Positions 20,650 through 28,714 of a stretch of 64,000 nucleotides of DNA are shown here, piece after piece. The stretch is taken from assembly GCA_003598175.1 (NCBI GenBank), contig QZKN01000016.1, forward strand, positions 27,523 to 91,522, given 5' to 3'. The notes under the pieces are model-generated. The model was not told the DNA's origin. It made no database searches and was given only the letters and a program-made list of their open reading frames with translations. Position numbers and translations under genes: made by a program. Within the stretch, counting starts at the first letter, position 1; each line of letters begins with the position of its first letter. The stretch is from Candidatus Omnitrophota bacterium. GTDB taxonomy: Bacteria > Hinthialibacterota > Hinthialibacteria > Hinthialibacterales > Hinthialibacteraceae.

Positions 20650-20859
20650 ATGGTTAGTAAAGGTTTTACTTTAATCGAATTATTGATTGTGGTGGCAATC
20701 ATCGGGATTCTGGCGGCGATTGCGGTGCCCAATTTTCTCAACGCGCAGAATCGGGCCAAGGTCGCGCGCGTCAAGGCGGACCAACAAGCGTATGCAACGG
20801 CGATGGAATCGTATCAGATTGATCGCAATAATTATCCACCGGGAGATAATATTTACTGA
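20650..20859 (+). pseudogene. 5' half of an interrupted type IV pilin-like / type II secretion pseudopilin gene
   Basis: ATG follows AGGAG with seven bases of spacing. The product begins with a textbook class III prepilin leader: MVSKG, then FTLIELLIVVAIIGILAAIA with the glutamate at +5 after the cleavage glycine, then VPNFLNAQNRAKVARVKADQ. It stops after 69 residues at NNYPPGDNIY, far too short for this family (about 200). The missing C-terminal half lies at 25964-26354 on the same strand. Joining at the shared TTTACTG (20852-20858 = 25957-25963) restores an in-frame YWLTTPTSYIAGLFPDPF junction and a 199-residue protein. Whether the 69-residue remnant is still made is unknown; it would lack the globular pilin head. 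Confidence 0.9.
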
Positions 20860-20873
20860 TGACCCGGCAAAAA

Positions 20874-20910
20874 GTCAAAATTTGTGGTGCGGACATCCTG
20901 TCTGCACAAT
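20874..20910 (+). repeat. Partial copy of the GTGGTGCGGAC palindrome module
   Basis: Sequence TCAAAATTTGTGGTGCGGAC followed by ATCCTGTCTGCAC forms a short stem (GCGGAC / GTCTGC). It matches the left arm of the palindrome at 16937 and sits just inside the left end of the insertion. Confidence 0.6.
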
Positions 20911-21008
20911 ATATAGTTGCTGATGGTTGATTAATACCACAATATGTGTCGGTTTCAAAATGTAATCCGACTTTTAACCGGCGCGTCATAATTGGTTGAA
21001 TATTTTTC

Positions 21009-21037
21009 TTGACATCATCCGTAAAATTATATACATT
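21009..21037 (+). promoter_or_regulatory. Sigma70-like promoter for the response regulator
   Basis: TTGACA at 21009-21014 and TACATT at 21032-21037 with a 17-bp spacer, 45 bp upstream of the response regulator start. It is one of the best consensus matches noticed in the window and lies inside the insertion. Confidence 0.6.
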
Positions 21038-21081
21038 ATTCAGATGTTCCTGAATTCCGTACCCTCGCAAACGAGGAACTC

Positions 21082-21753
21082 ATGATGGTGTCAAAATCCA
21101 AAATCATTCTCGTGATCGACGACGATGAGAGCCTTTTTCGTTCGATACGCGCTTTATTCCATGCGGAAATCGGTAAAGATTTGTTGATACTGCACGCCCC
21201 AACCGGACGGACAGCTCTTGCGGAGCTGGAAAAGAAATTTGTGACAGTCTGTATCGTGGATCATAAACTGCCGGATATGGACGGATTGGACGTGCTGAAA
21301 GTACTGCACGATCGCTATTCATATATCCCATCCATCTATCTCAGCGGATTTTTGGATGAGGAATTGAAGGAAAAGGTGCTTTCTTTCGATTATGGCGCGT
21401 ATTATACCGTTGACAAACCGTTTCTACCGGACGAACTGATTCGGAAAACGCTGATTTGTTTGAAGGAGGGGGGAAGAAACTGGGCGAATAAGTTGATCAG
21501 GGATTATGCCGATACCCATCGGGATCCTGCATCGAAAAAGAAAAAAATCAAACGGGAAGCCCGCCTTTTCACGATCTGCGAATGGATTGATAAGGAATCC
21601 GGTCATTGGACAAGCGGGATGCTTGCGCGGGATTTGGAGGTGACGCCACGAACCATCCAGACGGATATACGCAGACTCATTGAACTGGGAAAACCGATTT
21701 ATACGGTAGGGAATAAACTTTTTCTCCGGAAGGATGAAAATAAGGCGAAGTGA
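21082..21753 (+). CDS. Response regulator with C-terminal winged-helix-like domain
   Basis: Cytoplasmic two-component response regulator of 223 residues. Two adjacent ATGs (21082, 21085) follow CGAGGAACTC; the second has better spacing. The receiver domain (~7-125) has the acidic pocket D13-D15 (VIDDDE), phospho-acceptor D60 (CIVDHKLPDMDG), S88 in IYLSGF at the switch position, and K112 in DKPF. After a basic linker (KKKKIKRE) comes a helix-turn-helix domain (~155-215) with WTSGMLARDLEVTPRTIQTD, closest in feel to HTH_11/DeoR-type winged helices rather than OmpR, NarL or Fis types. No partner kinase is adjacent; the nearest one in this window, at 54510, is a distant hybrid kinase. As cargo of the insertion it may control the divergent-strand cluster downstream, which is inference. 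Confidence 0.88.
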   Translation: MMVSKSKIILVIDDDESLFRSIRALFHAEIGKDLLILHAPTGRTALAELEKKFVTVCIVDHKLPDMDGLDVLKVLHDRYSYIPSIYLSGFLDEELKEKVLSFDYGAYYTVDKPFLPDELIRKTLICLKEGGRNWANKLIRDYADTHRDPASKKKKIKREARLFTICEWIDKESGHWTSGMLARDLEVTPRTIQTDIRRLIELGKPIYTVGNKLFLRKDENKAK

Positions 21754-22062
21754 GGTTCTTCGCGTTTGCGAAATTAAAAAAATTCTGTTTTGACAACAGA
21801 AAGAATATTGTTAATTTAAATAAATACAATTGTAAAATTGGATATTAATGGGAAGAGAATTTAATTATGGCATGTTCAATTTGATATTCATTGGAATGAA
21901 ACGGCAGGATGGACTGAACAAATGAGTTCATTTATTCAGGTCGACACGGTTAGGAGTGAACAAGAATTGGATCCGAATCAATGGTGATGACTGACGATAC
22001 ATTAAAACAAAAGGAAAAGACAGGAATATGGTTTTAATAAAACGCATGCGCACACTCTATCT
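21754..22062. other. AT-rich non-coding gap inside the insertion
   Basis: About 309 bp of AT-rich sequence between the convergent response-regulator and C39/DUF1573 genes. I saw no gene or clear terminator. Confidence 0.4.
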
Positions 22063-23553
22063 CTAATTGATAAAGAAAAACGGGATTGCTATCCTCGATT
22101 TTATGTGATTTCTATTTTCCATTATTAATTCAAAATAAGGCTGTTTCAATTGTAGCAGATGGGGAATTAAGGGATACAAATCCAATTGCAAGCCATATGA
22201 ATTTTCTTGTTTGATTCGGTATTGTATAGGTAGATCATCAACATAAACCGCATTCAAACTTTCCCAATGACTTTGATCACCACCGATAGTAACAGAACAG
22301 GAATGATCTGGGGGCGACTCTGCATCTACGATAACCGGTTGGGGACGTAAATAAAAGCCGTTAGGAGGTTTGATCAGAAAATTGATTTTGTGATGGAAGG
22401 TAAGGGAATTTTTTTCTCGAATCACAAGAGCACCTCGTCTGATTTCGGGTCGAATCTGTGTTTCCATGTCTGTTACAGTATATGTCAGAATAAAGCGCCC
22501 ATCTTTGTTGATTATATCCACTAATTTTACATTCAGATCATTAAAACGTTTGTTATCCGAAAACGCTTCCACAACCAGCTGTTCACAATGAACTGGAAGC
22601 TGATTTGAAAAATGGTTAATGATTAGTTGTTGACTGACCGGAGCAGGATCGAACAAATCGTTTTTCTCAAAGAGTAACGTTTCAGGCTCGTTAGACCATA
22701 ACTGCATCGCCTTTCCTTTTATCGTAATAATTTGATAGGGAAAACTGTGCTCGTTTGTGTGAATAAAAACAAATGCTTTCCAAAAAGTCTGTGCACCATG
22801 CGTATCGATCTGCACAAACAAATCTTCACTATCATCGGGATAGATACAACGATTCTCGATTTCGCTCATTGTGCAATTACAACTGACACTAATTTTCTTA
22901 ATCTGAAGTTCCTGTTCACCATGGTTTTTTAGATTGATAACCGCTGCGACTTTTTCTCCTTTGTAATGTTCTCCGACATATTGCTCTTTCGTATCCGTAA
23001 CCAAATAGGGAATCGATTTCGCTAATCTTGTCTGCTGAGTGTTTGCCAGCACATACCCCTGAGTAAGGTCTTGTAATTCAACCGCATTGATAAGATATCT
23101 GATGTTCGGCCAATCGGTGACGGACCACATCTCCGGTTCTTTCATTTTCTCCACTACAACATAATGTGCTTTATCTGTTTGTGGATTCATGAGTGCAATA
23201 TAAATTTTTTGCGAAGAAATGTCGCGAAAATCTATTTGATATCCTTTTAACGACACCCCATGATCCTGGCAGAGATCGATATATTTTGATAAGGTACATC
23301 GCCGTGGAAATTCGGAATAACTCAATTTTGTTGCATTATTCAATTGCTCTTGCAACTGTAAATGGTTCAAATAATAGTAACAAGAATTATATGAACATGG
23401 ATTGTTCAAAAAAAAATGGATTTTATCAAGATCAGCTAATTCGGAAAAATTGTCTTCGCGATGTCTTTTTTTCCCTTCATCGTTTGCACAATGTCCGGTC
23501 AAAAGCCAACAATCGAAACAACATATTAATAAAACCAAAGACAGTCTTTGCAT
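22063..23553 (-). CDS. Exported C39-peptidase-like + DUF1573 protein
   Basis: Start ATG at 23553 follows AGGAG by six bases. A hydrophobic N-terminus (MQRLSLVLLICCFDCWLLTG) is a signal peptide. Residues ~42-170 resemble a C39 (double-glycine-leader) peptidase: C53 in NNPCSYNSC, GVSLKGYQID, H130 in AHYVVVEK, D147 in VTDWPN, then LTQGYVLA. C-to-H and H-to-D spacings (77, 17) match known C39 triads. The usual glycine after the Cys and the upstream oxyanion Gln are not evident, so activity is uncertain. Residues ~185-290 are a DUF1573/Ig-like domain with the typical VSCNCT motif, and a beta-rich tail follows. Upstream on the same strand are a secreted unknown and a double-glycine-leader peptide. 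A processing enzyme acting after Sec export is my inference. Confidence 0.72.
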   Translation of the reverse strand: MQRLSLVLLICCFDCWLLTGHCANDEGKKRHREDNFSELADLDKIHFFLNNPCSYNSCYYYLNHLQLQEQLNNATKLSYSEFPRRCTLSKYIDLCQDHGVSLKGYQIDFRDISSQKIYIALMNPQTDKAHYVVVEKMKEPEMWSVTDWPNIRYLINAVELQDLTQGYVLANTQQTRLAKSIPYLVTDTKEQYVGEHYKGEKVAAVINLKNHGEQELQIKKISVSCNCTMSEIENRCIYPDDSEDLFVQIDTHGAQTFWKAFVFIHTNEHSFPYQIITIKGKAMQLWSNEPETLLFEKNDLFDPAPVSQQLIINHFSNQLPVHCEQLVVEAFSDNKRFNDLNVKLVDIINKDGRFILTYTVTDMETQIRPEIRRGALVIREKNSLTFHHKINFLIKPPNGFYLRPQPVIVDAESPPDHSCSVTIGGDQSHWESLNAVYVDDLPIQYRIKQENSYGLQLDLYPLIPHLLQLKQPYFELIMENRNHIKSRIAIPFFFIN

Positions 23554-23566
23554 AGTTTTCTCCTAT

Positions 23567-23605
23567 AAAAAAAGACTTCGCAGTCTGTGGGCGAAGTCTT
23601 TTTTT
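23567..23605. terminator. Bidirectional intrinsic terminator
   Basis: Perfect 15-nt arms (AAAAAAAGACTTCGC and GCGAAGTCTTTTTTT) around a 9-nt loop, with a T-run on either strand. It follows the gene 23629-24546 and precedes the start of the C39-like gene, so the latter is reached by read-through or has its own promoter. Confidence 0.85.
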
Positions 23606-23628
23606 CATCATGATTGATCGATACAATT

Positions 23629-24546
23629 TTATTCCTCGTCTCCTCGAATAATCTCATCGCCGGTTTGGAAATTAGTTAGGTAATCCAACGCTTTGGCCTT
23701 TTCGGCGACATCTTCACAGAAGGAGACTTCTTGAATCTGATAATCAGAAATCGTAGTGATTACGTACTCGCCATTGATGGGCACATGAAACGTAACTTTT
23801 ACAACATAGGGAATCCATACACCATCAATTTTGCGAAAATCCGAAGCTGTTACAACAACTTTGTTTTCATACCCCGGCGGTCCATTATAATATTCCCCTT
23901 CTACCCAGCAAAATCCCTTATTGTGATCAAGAATAAATGTCCCAAAAAAAGGGACATCCGATTTTTCGATCGTCAACGTATACAAAGAATTATCGTCTTT
24001 GGGGGCTTCCATCTGCATCGGCAGATCAGAAAAATGACTTAAGCCTCGGCCAAATGTGTGACAAACCGGTGTTGTAAATGCAACCATGCGGGATTTACCG
24101 GTAATCAGATGTGTTTTTCTCCCGGTGTTTGGATTTGTGTCACTCGTTGCATCTTCGTTTAAACCATGAAATTCCATAAAGGAATATTCTTTATGGCTTT
24201 CGTTTTCTTCCATTTGATGTATCACTTGTGTCATCCCGCCCGCGAAAGTCATCTCAATTATACGTTGTTGTTCGAAATTTTTCAACGTTTTTGCGGCACT
24301 TCGACGATGTTGTGGCACTTCAATGGCTTTTCCCTCTTCCGACAAAATGACATCTTCTTTTAACCGTTCTTGATTAACTGTTGTCAATTTCAATGTAGCT
24401 TTGATTTCGATACCTTCTATCGAATTGTCGACACTCTGCAATAACACGCTTATTCTCTCAGGTGAGAGAGCCCAGCCATCCTGAGCATTGATACTTCCAA
24501 AAAACAGCAGAATAAAAAATTGTAAAACGAATCCTATTTTCTTCAT
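23629..24546 (-). CDS. Secreted protein of unknown function in the C39/leader-peptide cluster
   Basis: The start at 24546 is preceded by GGAG with eight bases of spacing; the longer upstream frame overlaps the neighbouring gene and is rejected. MKKIGFVLQFFILLFFGSINAQ is a Sec signal peptide. The mature ~283 residues are mostly beta, with SDVPFFGTFILDHNKGFCWVEG and DFRKIDGVWIPYVVKVTFHV. That pattern of alternating strands recalls LolA/RseB-like lipoprotein-binding folds and some putative outer-membrane-sorting proteins, though no family can be asserted. It begins 22 bases after the leader-peptide gene and ends before a strong terminator, so the two are probably cotranscribed. A chaperone or immunity role for the small Cys-rich product is speculative. 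Confidence 0.6.
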   Translation of the reverse strand: MKKIGFVLQFFILLFFGSINAQDGWALSPERISVLLQSVDNSIEGIEIKATLKLTTVNQERLKEDVILSEEGKAIEVPQHRRSAAKTLKNFEQQRIIEMTFAGGMTQVIHQMEENESHKEYSFMEFHGLNEDATSDTNPNTGRKTHLITGKSRMVAFTTPVCHTFGRGLSHFSDLPMQMEAPKDDNSLYTLTIEKSDVPFFGTFILDHNKGFCWVEGEYYNGPPGYENKVVVTASDFRKIDGVWIPYVVKVTFHVPINGEYVITTISDYQIQEVSFCEDVAEKAKALDYLTNFQTGDEIIRGDEE

Positions 24547-24568
24547 TTTATTATCTCCTTTTTTGGTG

Positions 24569-24976
24569 TTAATAACATATATATCGGCCATAACAATTTT
24601 GCGAAAATGTGCCGCCTGTGCAGGTATGGTTCGGATAGGTATAAGTGCATTTTGCTACCGGTGTTCCGATTCCCCACCATATTCCATTGGTATATATTCT
24701 AAACGCAAGCCTACTACTATCCCATACCAAATCAGGACAATCATACGAGCCATCCGAGTCGCAATCCGCCCAGATATCACGAGTAAAAAGTGCGCAATTG
24801 TACTCAGAACCTGAAACCAACACAAAGGTATGACAATTCGGACACACACCGCCTGATAACTCATTGAGTTCTTGCGCACTCATTTCCCGGGCATTTGGAA
24901 CGTCGGCTCTTGAAGCAAGATGCCCGCTAGCCACGAATAGAACAATTAGAATTCCGAAGACACCGAATTTTTTCAT
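24569..24976 (-). CDS. Sec-exported Cys-rich peptide with double-glycine leader motif
   Basis: A 135-residue precursor with GGAG upstream of its ATG. Residues 1-24 form a Sec signal peptide (MKKFGVFGILIVLFVASGHL). Residues ~31-43 read EMSAQELNELSGG, closely matching the double-glycine leader consensus (L/M-S-x-x-E-L-x-x-L/I-x-G-G) cut by C39 peptidases in bacteriocin systems. Cleavage after G43 would release a 92-residue product with nine cysteines (C45, C48, C61, C72, C80, C110, C119, C128, C134) and many Tyr, Trp and Gly. No known bacteriocin family is recognised. The same cluster encodes an exported C39-like protein, which strengthens the leader reading. Having both a Sec signal and a GG leader is unusual, since classical systems use a peptidase-containing ABC exporter, and none is present here. 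Confidence 0.7.
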   Translation of the reverse strand: MKKFGVFGILIVLFVASGHLASRADVPNAREMSAQELNELSGGVCPNCHTFVLVSGSEYNCALFTRDIWADCDSDGSYDCPDLVWDSSRLAFRIYTNGIWWGIGTPVAKCTYTYPNHTCTGGTFSQNCYGRYICY

Positions 24977-25485
24977 CCGCGTATTCTCCTTTTCTTTAAT
25001 TAGGTAAAAAGATATCTGCGTCCCTAACAGTTGCTATCAGTTGATTTTCTAATTCTTACTCACTTTTACATCATACAAAAGCAGCAACTCATGATTAAGG
25101 ATATACCAATATCTCTTTGTTTGTCAATAACAAATTTCATTGTTTTCAAAAAAGCGAAGCACCTTACTTCGCATTATTTTCGTCTTCGCGGATAAAATTG
25201 TTTCTCTCGGTCAATTTCCGGATGAACCAGATTTTTCGTATCAGGTCAGCCTTATGAAGTGATTTTTTGCTATGTTCAATAAAATCAATACGTTAGAAAT
25301 ATCTAAAGATATAAATATTTTGAAATAAGCATCGTCTTAACTTCCTGAATATATTACACTTACTGTAATTTTACTTCAAGAGACTGAACAATTACGATTT
25401 TTCCGAAAAAACGATCATGAGGTTGAGTGATTTCTGGCATGGCCGTCTCTTTTCTTATGGGAATATTGGTTACAGCGCCAATGCG
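24977..25485. other. AT-rich gap upstream of the leader-peptide gene
   Basis: About 509 bp, strongly AT-rich, with no credible open frame. It must hold the promoter of the minus-strand cluster; several TA-rich hexamers exist but I cannot single one out. Confidence 0.4.
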
Positions 25486-25956
25486 TCATCCTCTTCCAAA
25501 TAACGACTCCGCATGATTCAATATTAATATCTTAGTATTAGATTCCACATTTTCACCGTCTGCTCGCAGCATCAGAAAACCCAGCTCGCGATTGGCAGGC
25601 TGATCCGGGCAGGTTCCGGTAAACACCGCGAATGGCTGCGGCGAGGCGCAGCGCATGGTCAACACGCCTTTTGCGTCTCTCAATGTCCATACAATCACCA
25701 ATTCGTGTTCACACATCCCCGACCGAATGGAGCGTAAATAATCGTACCCATTGGATTGTGTGAAAGGATCCGCAGGCGTCAATTGTAGGTTGGATTGCGC
25801 AATCGTTCCCCGCACGTGGTAGAAAAGACCATATTGATGCGACGTATTCGACTGCGCGGTGACCGTATCCGTCACGCCATTTTGCCGGAGTTGCAGTTTG
25901 CGGCGAATATCCACGCCTTCGTAAGCGTCTTTCACTCCCGCTTCCACCGCTTCGTC
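25486..25956 (-). pseudogene. 3' fragment of an unknown gene, truncated at the insertion boundary
   Basis: An open minus-strand frame enters from the right end of the insertion without a start codon in the insert. It encodes the last ~156 residues of an unrecognised protein (DEAVEAGVKDAYEG at the cut, later ELVIVWTLRDAKGV and QPANRELGFLMLRADGENV), ending at 25486. Beyond 25956 the frame meets a stop inside pilin sequence within a few codons. Only a GTG inside the fragment could serve as a start. The most economical reading is that the inserted DNA was cut from a donor locus in the middle of this gene. Base composition here is close to the surrounding genome, unlike the AT-rich cluster beside it. 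Function unknown. Confidence 0.55.
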
Positions 25957-25963
25957 TTTACTG

Positions 25964-26354
25964 GTTGACTACGCCAACCTCCTACATAGCCGGACTGTTT
26001 CCCGATCCGTTCGCGCCGGCGATTGCGGCGCGGCCGGACGGGAAATTCGGATTTATTCATAAGTATGATCCGTTTTATTTCATCACCACTCATTATTACG
26101 GAACGGATAATTACGAAAGCCTACTGGGTGATTTCAACGCCTGGACGGGATATCCGAATCTCTGGTATGCGCCGCCGAACGACCGTTCTTTTGCCGGAAT
26201 CGTCCGCTATCAGATTCGCAGCATCGATCCCAACAAAGTGAACGAATACGGTTCCCGCTACGATTCGACCAACGGCCTGATCAGCAACGGCGACATCAAT
26301 CGCTTCGGACCGGGGAATATCGACCAGCAATACGGCCCCATTCCCGCCCCATGA
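25964..26354 (+). pseudogene. 3' half of the interrupted pseudopilin gene
   Basis: This frame has no proper start: only a TTG at 25965 and no ribosome site. It encodes the C-terminal head typical of Omnitrophota/Hydrogenedentota-type pseudopilins: LTTPTSYIAGLFPDPFAP after the helix, a central Tyr/Phe-rich beta region (YDPFYFITTHYYGTD), and the closing calcium-loop-like motif RYDSTNGLISNGDINRFGPG. It continues the frame begun at 20650 after removal of the 5,105-bp insertion. Codon use and composition match the first half. It is convergent with the DUF167 gene 14 bp away. Without reunion it is almost certainly not expressed as a functional pilin. Confidence 0.9.
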
Positions 26355-26367
26355 TGCCGGTTTGTTT

Positions 26368-26676
26368 TCAGGAAGGTTCGATAAACGATTTCAATGCGTT
26401 TTGCACATGTTTCATTTCTACTCCCGTGATTAGAACTCGTTTCGAGCGAGACGTTTCACCGGCAATGATGCGGATTTGACTTTTGGGATGGGATAAAATT
26501 TTGGAGAGAAGCCGAACCAATTCCAGATTCGCCTGGCCGTCCGCGGGAGGAGCATGCAATGCGATTTTCAATTCATTTTCCTTCACGCCGGTAATGCGCG
26601 ACGCCGAGGATTTGGGAGACACCCGCACGCAAAACACCACTCCCTTATCATTTTCCAGCAGAAACGGGAAATTCAT
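26368..26676 (-). CDS. yggU: DUF167 / YggU family protein
   Basis: A 102-residue protein of the small, widely conserved DUF167 (YggU/YggU-like) family, whose cellular role is not established. Motifs seen: VRVSPKSSASRITG, LKIALHAPPADGQANLELVRLLSKIL and RIIAGETSRSKRVLI, covering the full family length. The start codon lies inside the 3' end of ptsI, overlapping by 29 bases, with AAAGGATTCA just upstream, so it is translationally coupled as the last gene of the PTS-type operon. In many proteobacteria yggU instead follows yggT, so this position is a local arrangement. It is convergent with the pilin 3' half. Confidence 0.9.
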   Translation of the reverse strand: MNFPFLLENDKGVVFCVRVSPKSSASRITGVKENELKIALHAPPADGQANLELVRLLSKILSHPKSQIRIIAGETSRSKRVLITGVEMKHVQNALKSFIEPS

Positions 26677-28447
26677 TGAATCCTTTACTCAAATCCTCGT
26701 GATCGGGAACCAGCCGAGACAGTTGTTCAACCACGAATTGTTTGGCATTCTCGACCGTGGTCATGCGTAATAATTCCGATCCGAATTGTGTGAGTTGGTC
26801 AATGTGAACGGAACGGATGATATTTCTGATCGTGGGAATCACGTGAGGCGCCATGGAAAGCCGCTCGATTCCCAAACTCATCAGGACGACGGCGCAAACC
26901 GGGTCGCCGGCCATCTCGCCGCAGACATCGACGGGAATGCCATAATCCCGTCCCACTTCGACGATGCTATGGATCATCCGTAAAACGGCCGGATGCAGAG
27001 GCTGATAAAGATGCGCGATTTTTTCATTGCCCCGATCCACGGCCAGCGTATATTGAATCAAATCATTGGTGCCAATGCTGAAAAAATCGAGATCGGACGC
27101 CAAATCCCGCGCCTGGATAACGGCGGACGGCACCTCGATCATCGCGCCCACCGAAATATCGCGGTTGAACTCCACTCCTTCGCGAGCAAGATCGTCCTTG
27201 AGCGATTCGAGTAAATCGTTTGCCGCTTTCAATTCCGAACAACCGGAAATCAACGGATAAAGAATTTGAATGTTTTTCGATTTTCCGGCGCGTAGAATCG
27301 CCCGCAGTTGCGTACGAAACAACGGTTGGTTTTCCAGGCAGAATCGAATCGCCCGGCATCCTAAAAAAGGATTCAATTCCGTCACCGCATCGAGAGGATG
27401 CACGAATTTATCCCCACCGAGATCGAAGGTTCGAATGATGACCGGTTCGGGCGCCAACTTTTCCGCGACTTTTAAATAATCTTCGTACTGTTCATCTTCG
27501 CTCGGCGCGATTCTTCGGTTGAGAAACAGATATTCGGTCCGATACAAACCAACGCCGTGGGCGCCGTATTTGGTGACGGTATCCACTTCGGAAGCAAACT
27601 CGATATTGGCCATCAATTCGATTACGTGCCCATCGAGCGTGATCGGTTCGAAAACGCTTTGTTCAAAAAGCCGCGATTGGCGCACATTATATAAATCTTG
27701 TTTTTCCCGGTATTCTCTCAGATCGTCGCTGGTGGGATGAATAATGACAAAACCGGCTTCGCTGTCGATAATGGCAAGATCGTTCTCGCTTACGAGGTTG
27801 GATATCCCACGCACGCCGACGACGGCCGGGATTTCCAACGCGCGCGCCAGAATGGCGGTATGAGACGTTTTCCCTCCCACTTCGGTGGCAAAACCGAGAA
27901 CCTTGTCTCGGCGCATGGACGCCGTATCGGAGGGAGCGAGATCCTTGGCAACGATAATGGATTCTTCTTCCAAATGCTCCAGCGATTGGGTATGAACGCC
28001 TCGCAGGTTATCCATGATCCGCCGGCAGATATCCTCGACATCCTTGAAACGTTCGCGAAAGAGGTCGGGAAGGCCGGCATAGCGTTCCGCCACTTCCTTG
28101 AGCACACAGGACAGAGCATACTCGGCGCCATAACGCTCGTTCCGTATCAAAGTGATGGTTCGGTCATAGATCATCTTGTCTTCGAGAAGAAGCAGATGCA
28201 TGGTCAGCACTTCCGTAAGCGCTTCATCCTCGCCCCGTTCGCCGACGCGTTTTCCCAATTCCTCGATCTGTTGGCGGGTTTTCGCGACGGCGTCTCGAAA
28301 TCGCTCGACCTCCGTGTCGATATTCTTTTCGATCACGGTGGATTCGCCCACATTCAGGGGGGAAACATGAAATAATCGGACGTGGCCGATCGCAACGCCG
28401 GAGGAAATCCCCACTCCCTTGAGTTCAATCCTCCCCGAATTTGTCAT
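26648..28447 (-). CDS. ptsI: PTS enzyme I (phosphoenolpyruvate-protein phosphotransferase)
   Basis: Cytoplasmic enzyme that takes phosphate from phosphoenolpyruvate and passes it to HPr. All parts are present: the N-terminal helical HPr-binding region, the phosphohistidine domain with active H196 in GGKTSHTAILARALEIPAV, and the C-terminal PEP-binding barrel with YRTEYLFLNR, FDLGGDK, NPFLGCRAIRFCL, GTNDLIQYTLAVDR and the catalytic Cys at position 509 in DVCGEMAGDP. The length of 599 is slightly above the E. coli enzyme. The start overlaps the ptsH end by 23 bases. With no EIIB or EIIC gene in the window, it probably feeds HPr/EIIA-Ntr signalling rather than sugar transport, though permeases may lie elsewhere. 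Confidence 0.97.
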   Translation of the reverse strand: MTNSGRIELKGVGISSGVAIGHVRLFHVSPLNVGESTVIEKNIDTEVERFRDAVAKTRQQIEELGKRVGERGEDEALTEVLTMHLLLLEDKMIYDRTITLIRNERYGAEYALSCVLKEVAERYAGLPDLFRERFKDVEDICRRIMDNLRGVHTQSLEHLEEESIIVAKDLAPSDTASMRRDKVLGFATEVGGKTSHTAILARALEIPAVVGVRGISNLVSENDLAIIDSEAGFVIIHPTSDDLREYREKQDLYNVRQSRLFEQSVFEPITLDGHVIELMANIEFASEVDTVTKYGAHGVGLYRTEYLFLNRRIAPSEDEQYEDYLKVAEKLAPEPVIIRTFDLGGDKFVHPLDAVTELNPFLGCRAIRFCLENQPLFRTQLRAILRAGKSKNIQILYPLISGCSELKAANDLLESLKDDLAREGVEFNRDISVGAMIEVPSAVIQARDLASDLDFFSIGTNDLIQYTLAVDRGNEKIAHLYQPLHPAVLRMIHSIVEVGRDYGIPVDVCGEMAGDPVCAVVLMSLGIERLSMAPHVIPTIRNIIRSVHIDQLTQFGSELLRMTTVENAKQFVVEQLSRLVPDHEDLSKGFNEFPVSAGK

Positions 28448-28709
28448 CGATCAGCTTCCTTATCACATGGATTGCCTGTTCCGCATCGGGTCCGACAGCG
28501 ATCACTTTAATGGAACAACCTTGCTCGGCGGCCAAGGTGAGAACCCCCATGATACTTTTGGCGTCGGCTTCCACGCCGTCTTTTTCAATCACGACCTCAC
28601 AATTCAAACGAGAAATGGATTGAACCAGGAGCATGGCCGGTCGAGCATGCAAACCCAATTCGTTGAGGATCGTGAACGTTTTTTCGAAATGATTGGTTGG
28701 TTCGCTCAT
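28425..28709 (-). CDS. ptsH: Phosphocarrier HPr
   Basis: Small phosphocarrier between enzyme I and downstream acceptors. From the ATG at 28709 the active histidine is H21 in NELGLHARPAM and the regulatory serine, target of HprK, is S52 in ADAKSIMGVLTLAAEQG. Both sites are intact, so the protein can be phosphorylated by EI and by the HPr kinase encoded just upstream. A TTG at 28718 overlaps the hprK stop (TTGA) and would add three residues; the ATG is preferred. Overlaps at both ends show tight coupling in the operon. At 94 residues the length is normal. Confidence 0.95.
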   Translation of the reverse strand: MSEPTNHFEKTFTILNELGLHARPAMLLVQSISRLNCEVVIEKDGVEADAKSIMGVLTLAAEQGCSIKVIAVGPDAEQAIHVIRKLIDDKFGED

Positions 28710-28714
28710 CGATC

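Larger units (their letters stand above)
20859..25963. mobile_element. 5,105-bp insertion splitting a pseudopilin gene, flanked by 7-bp direct repeat
   Basis: The direct repeat TTTACTG occurs at 20852-20858 and 25957-25963. Deleting one repeat copy plus everything between the copies rejoins the pilin frame exactly. The insert carries a response regulator (+), a three-gene minus-strand cluster and a truncated gene at the right end. Most of 21.75-25.45 kb is visibly more AT-rich than neighbouring DNA. I found no transposase, integrase or convincing terminal inverted repeats, so the mechanism is unclear: a non-autonomous element, or repair-mediated capture using microhomology. Confidence 0.8.

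Noticed and set aside
20859..20957. Terminal inverted repeats of the insertion
   Set aside because: Comparing the two inner ends gave only a 3-base match; I could not support a transposon boundary.
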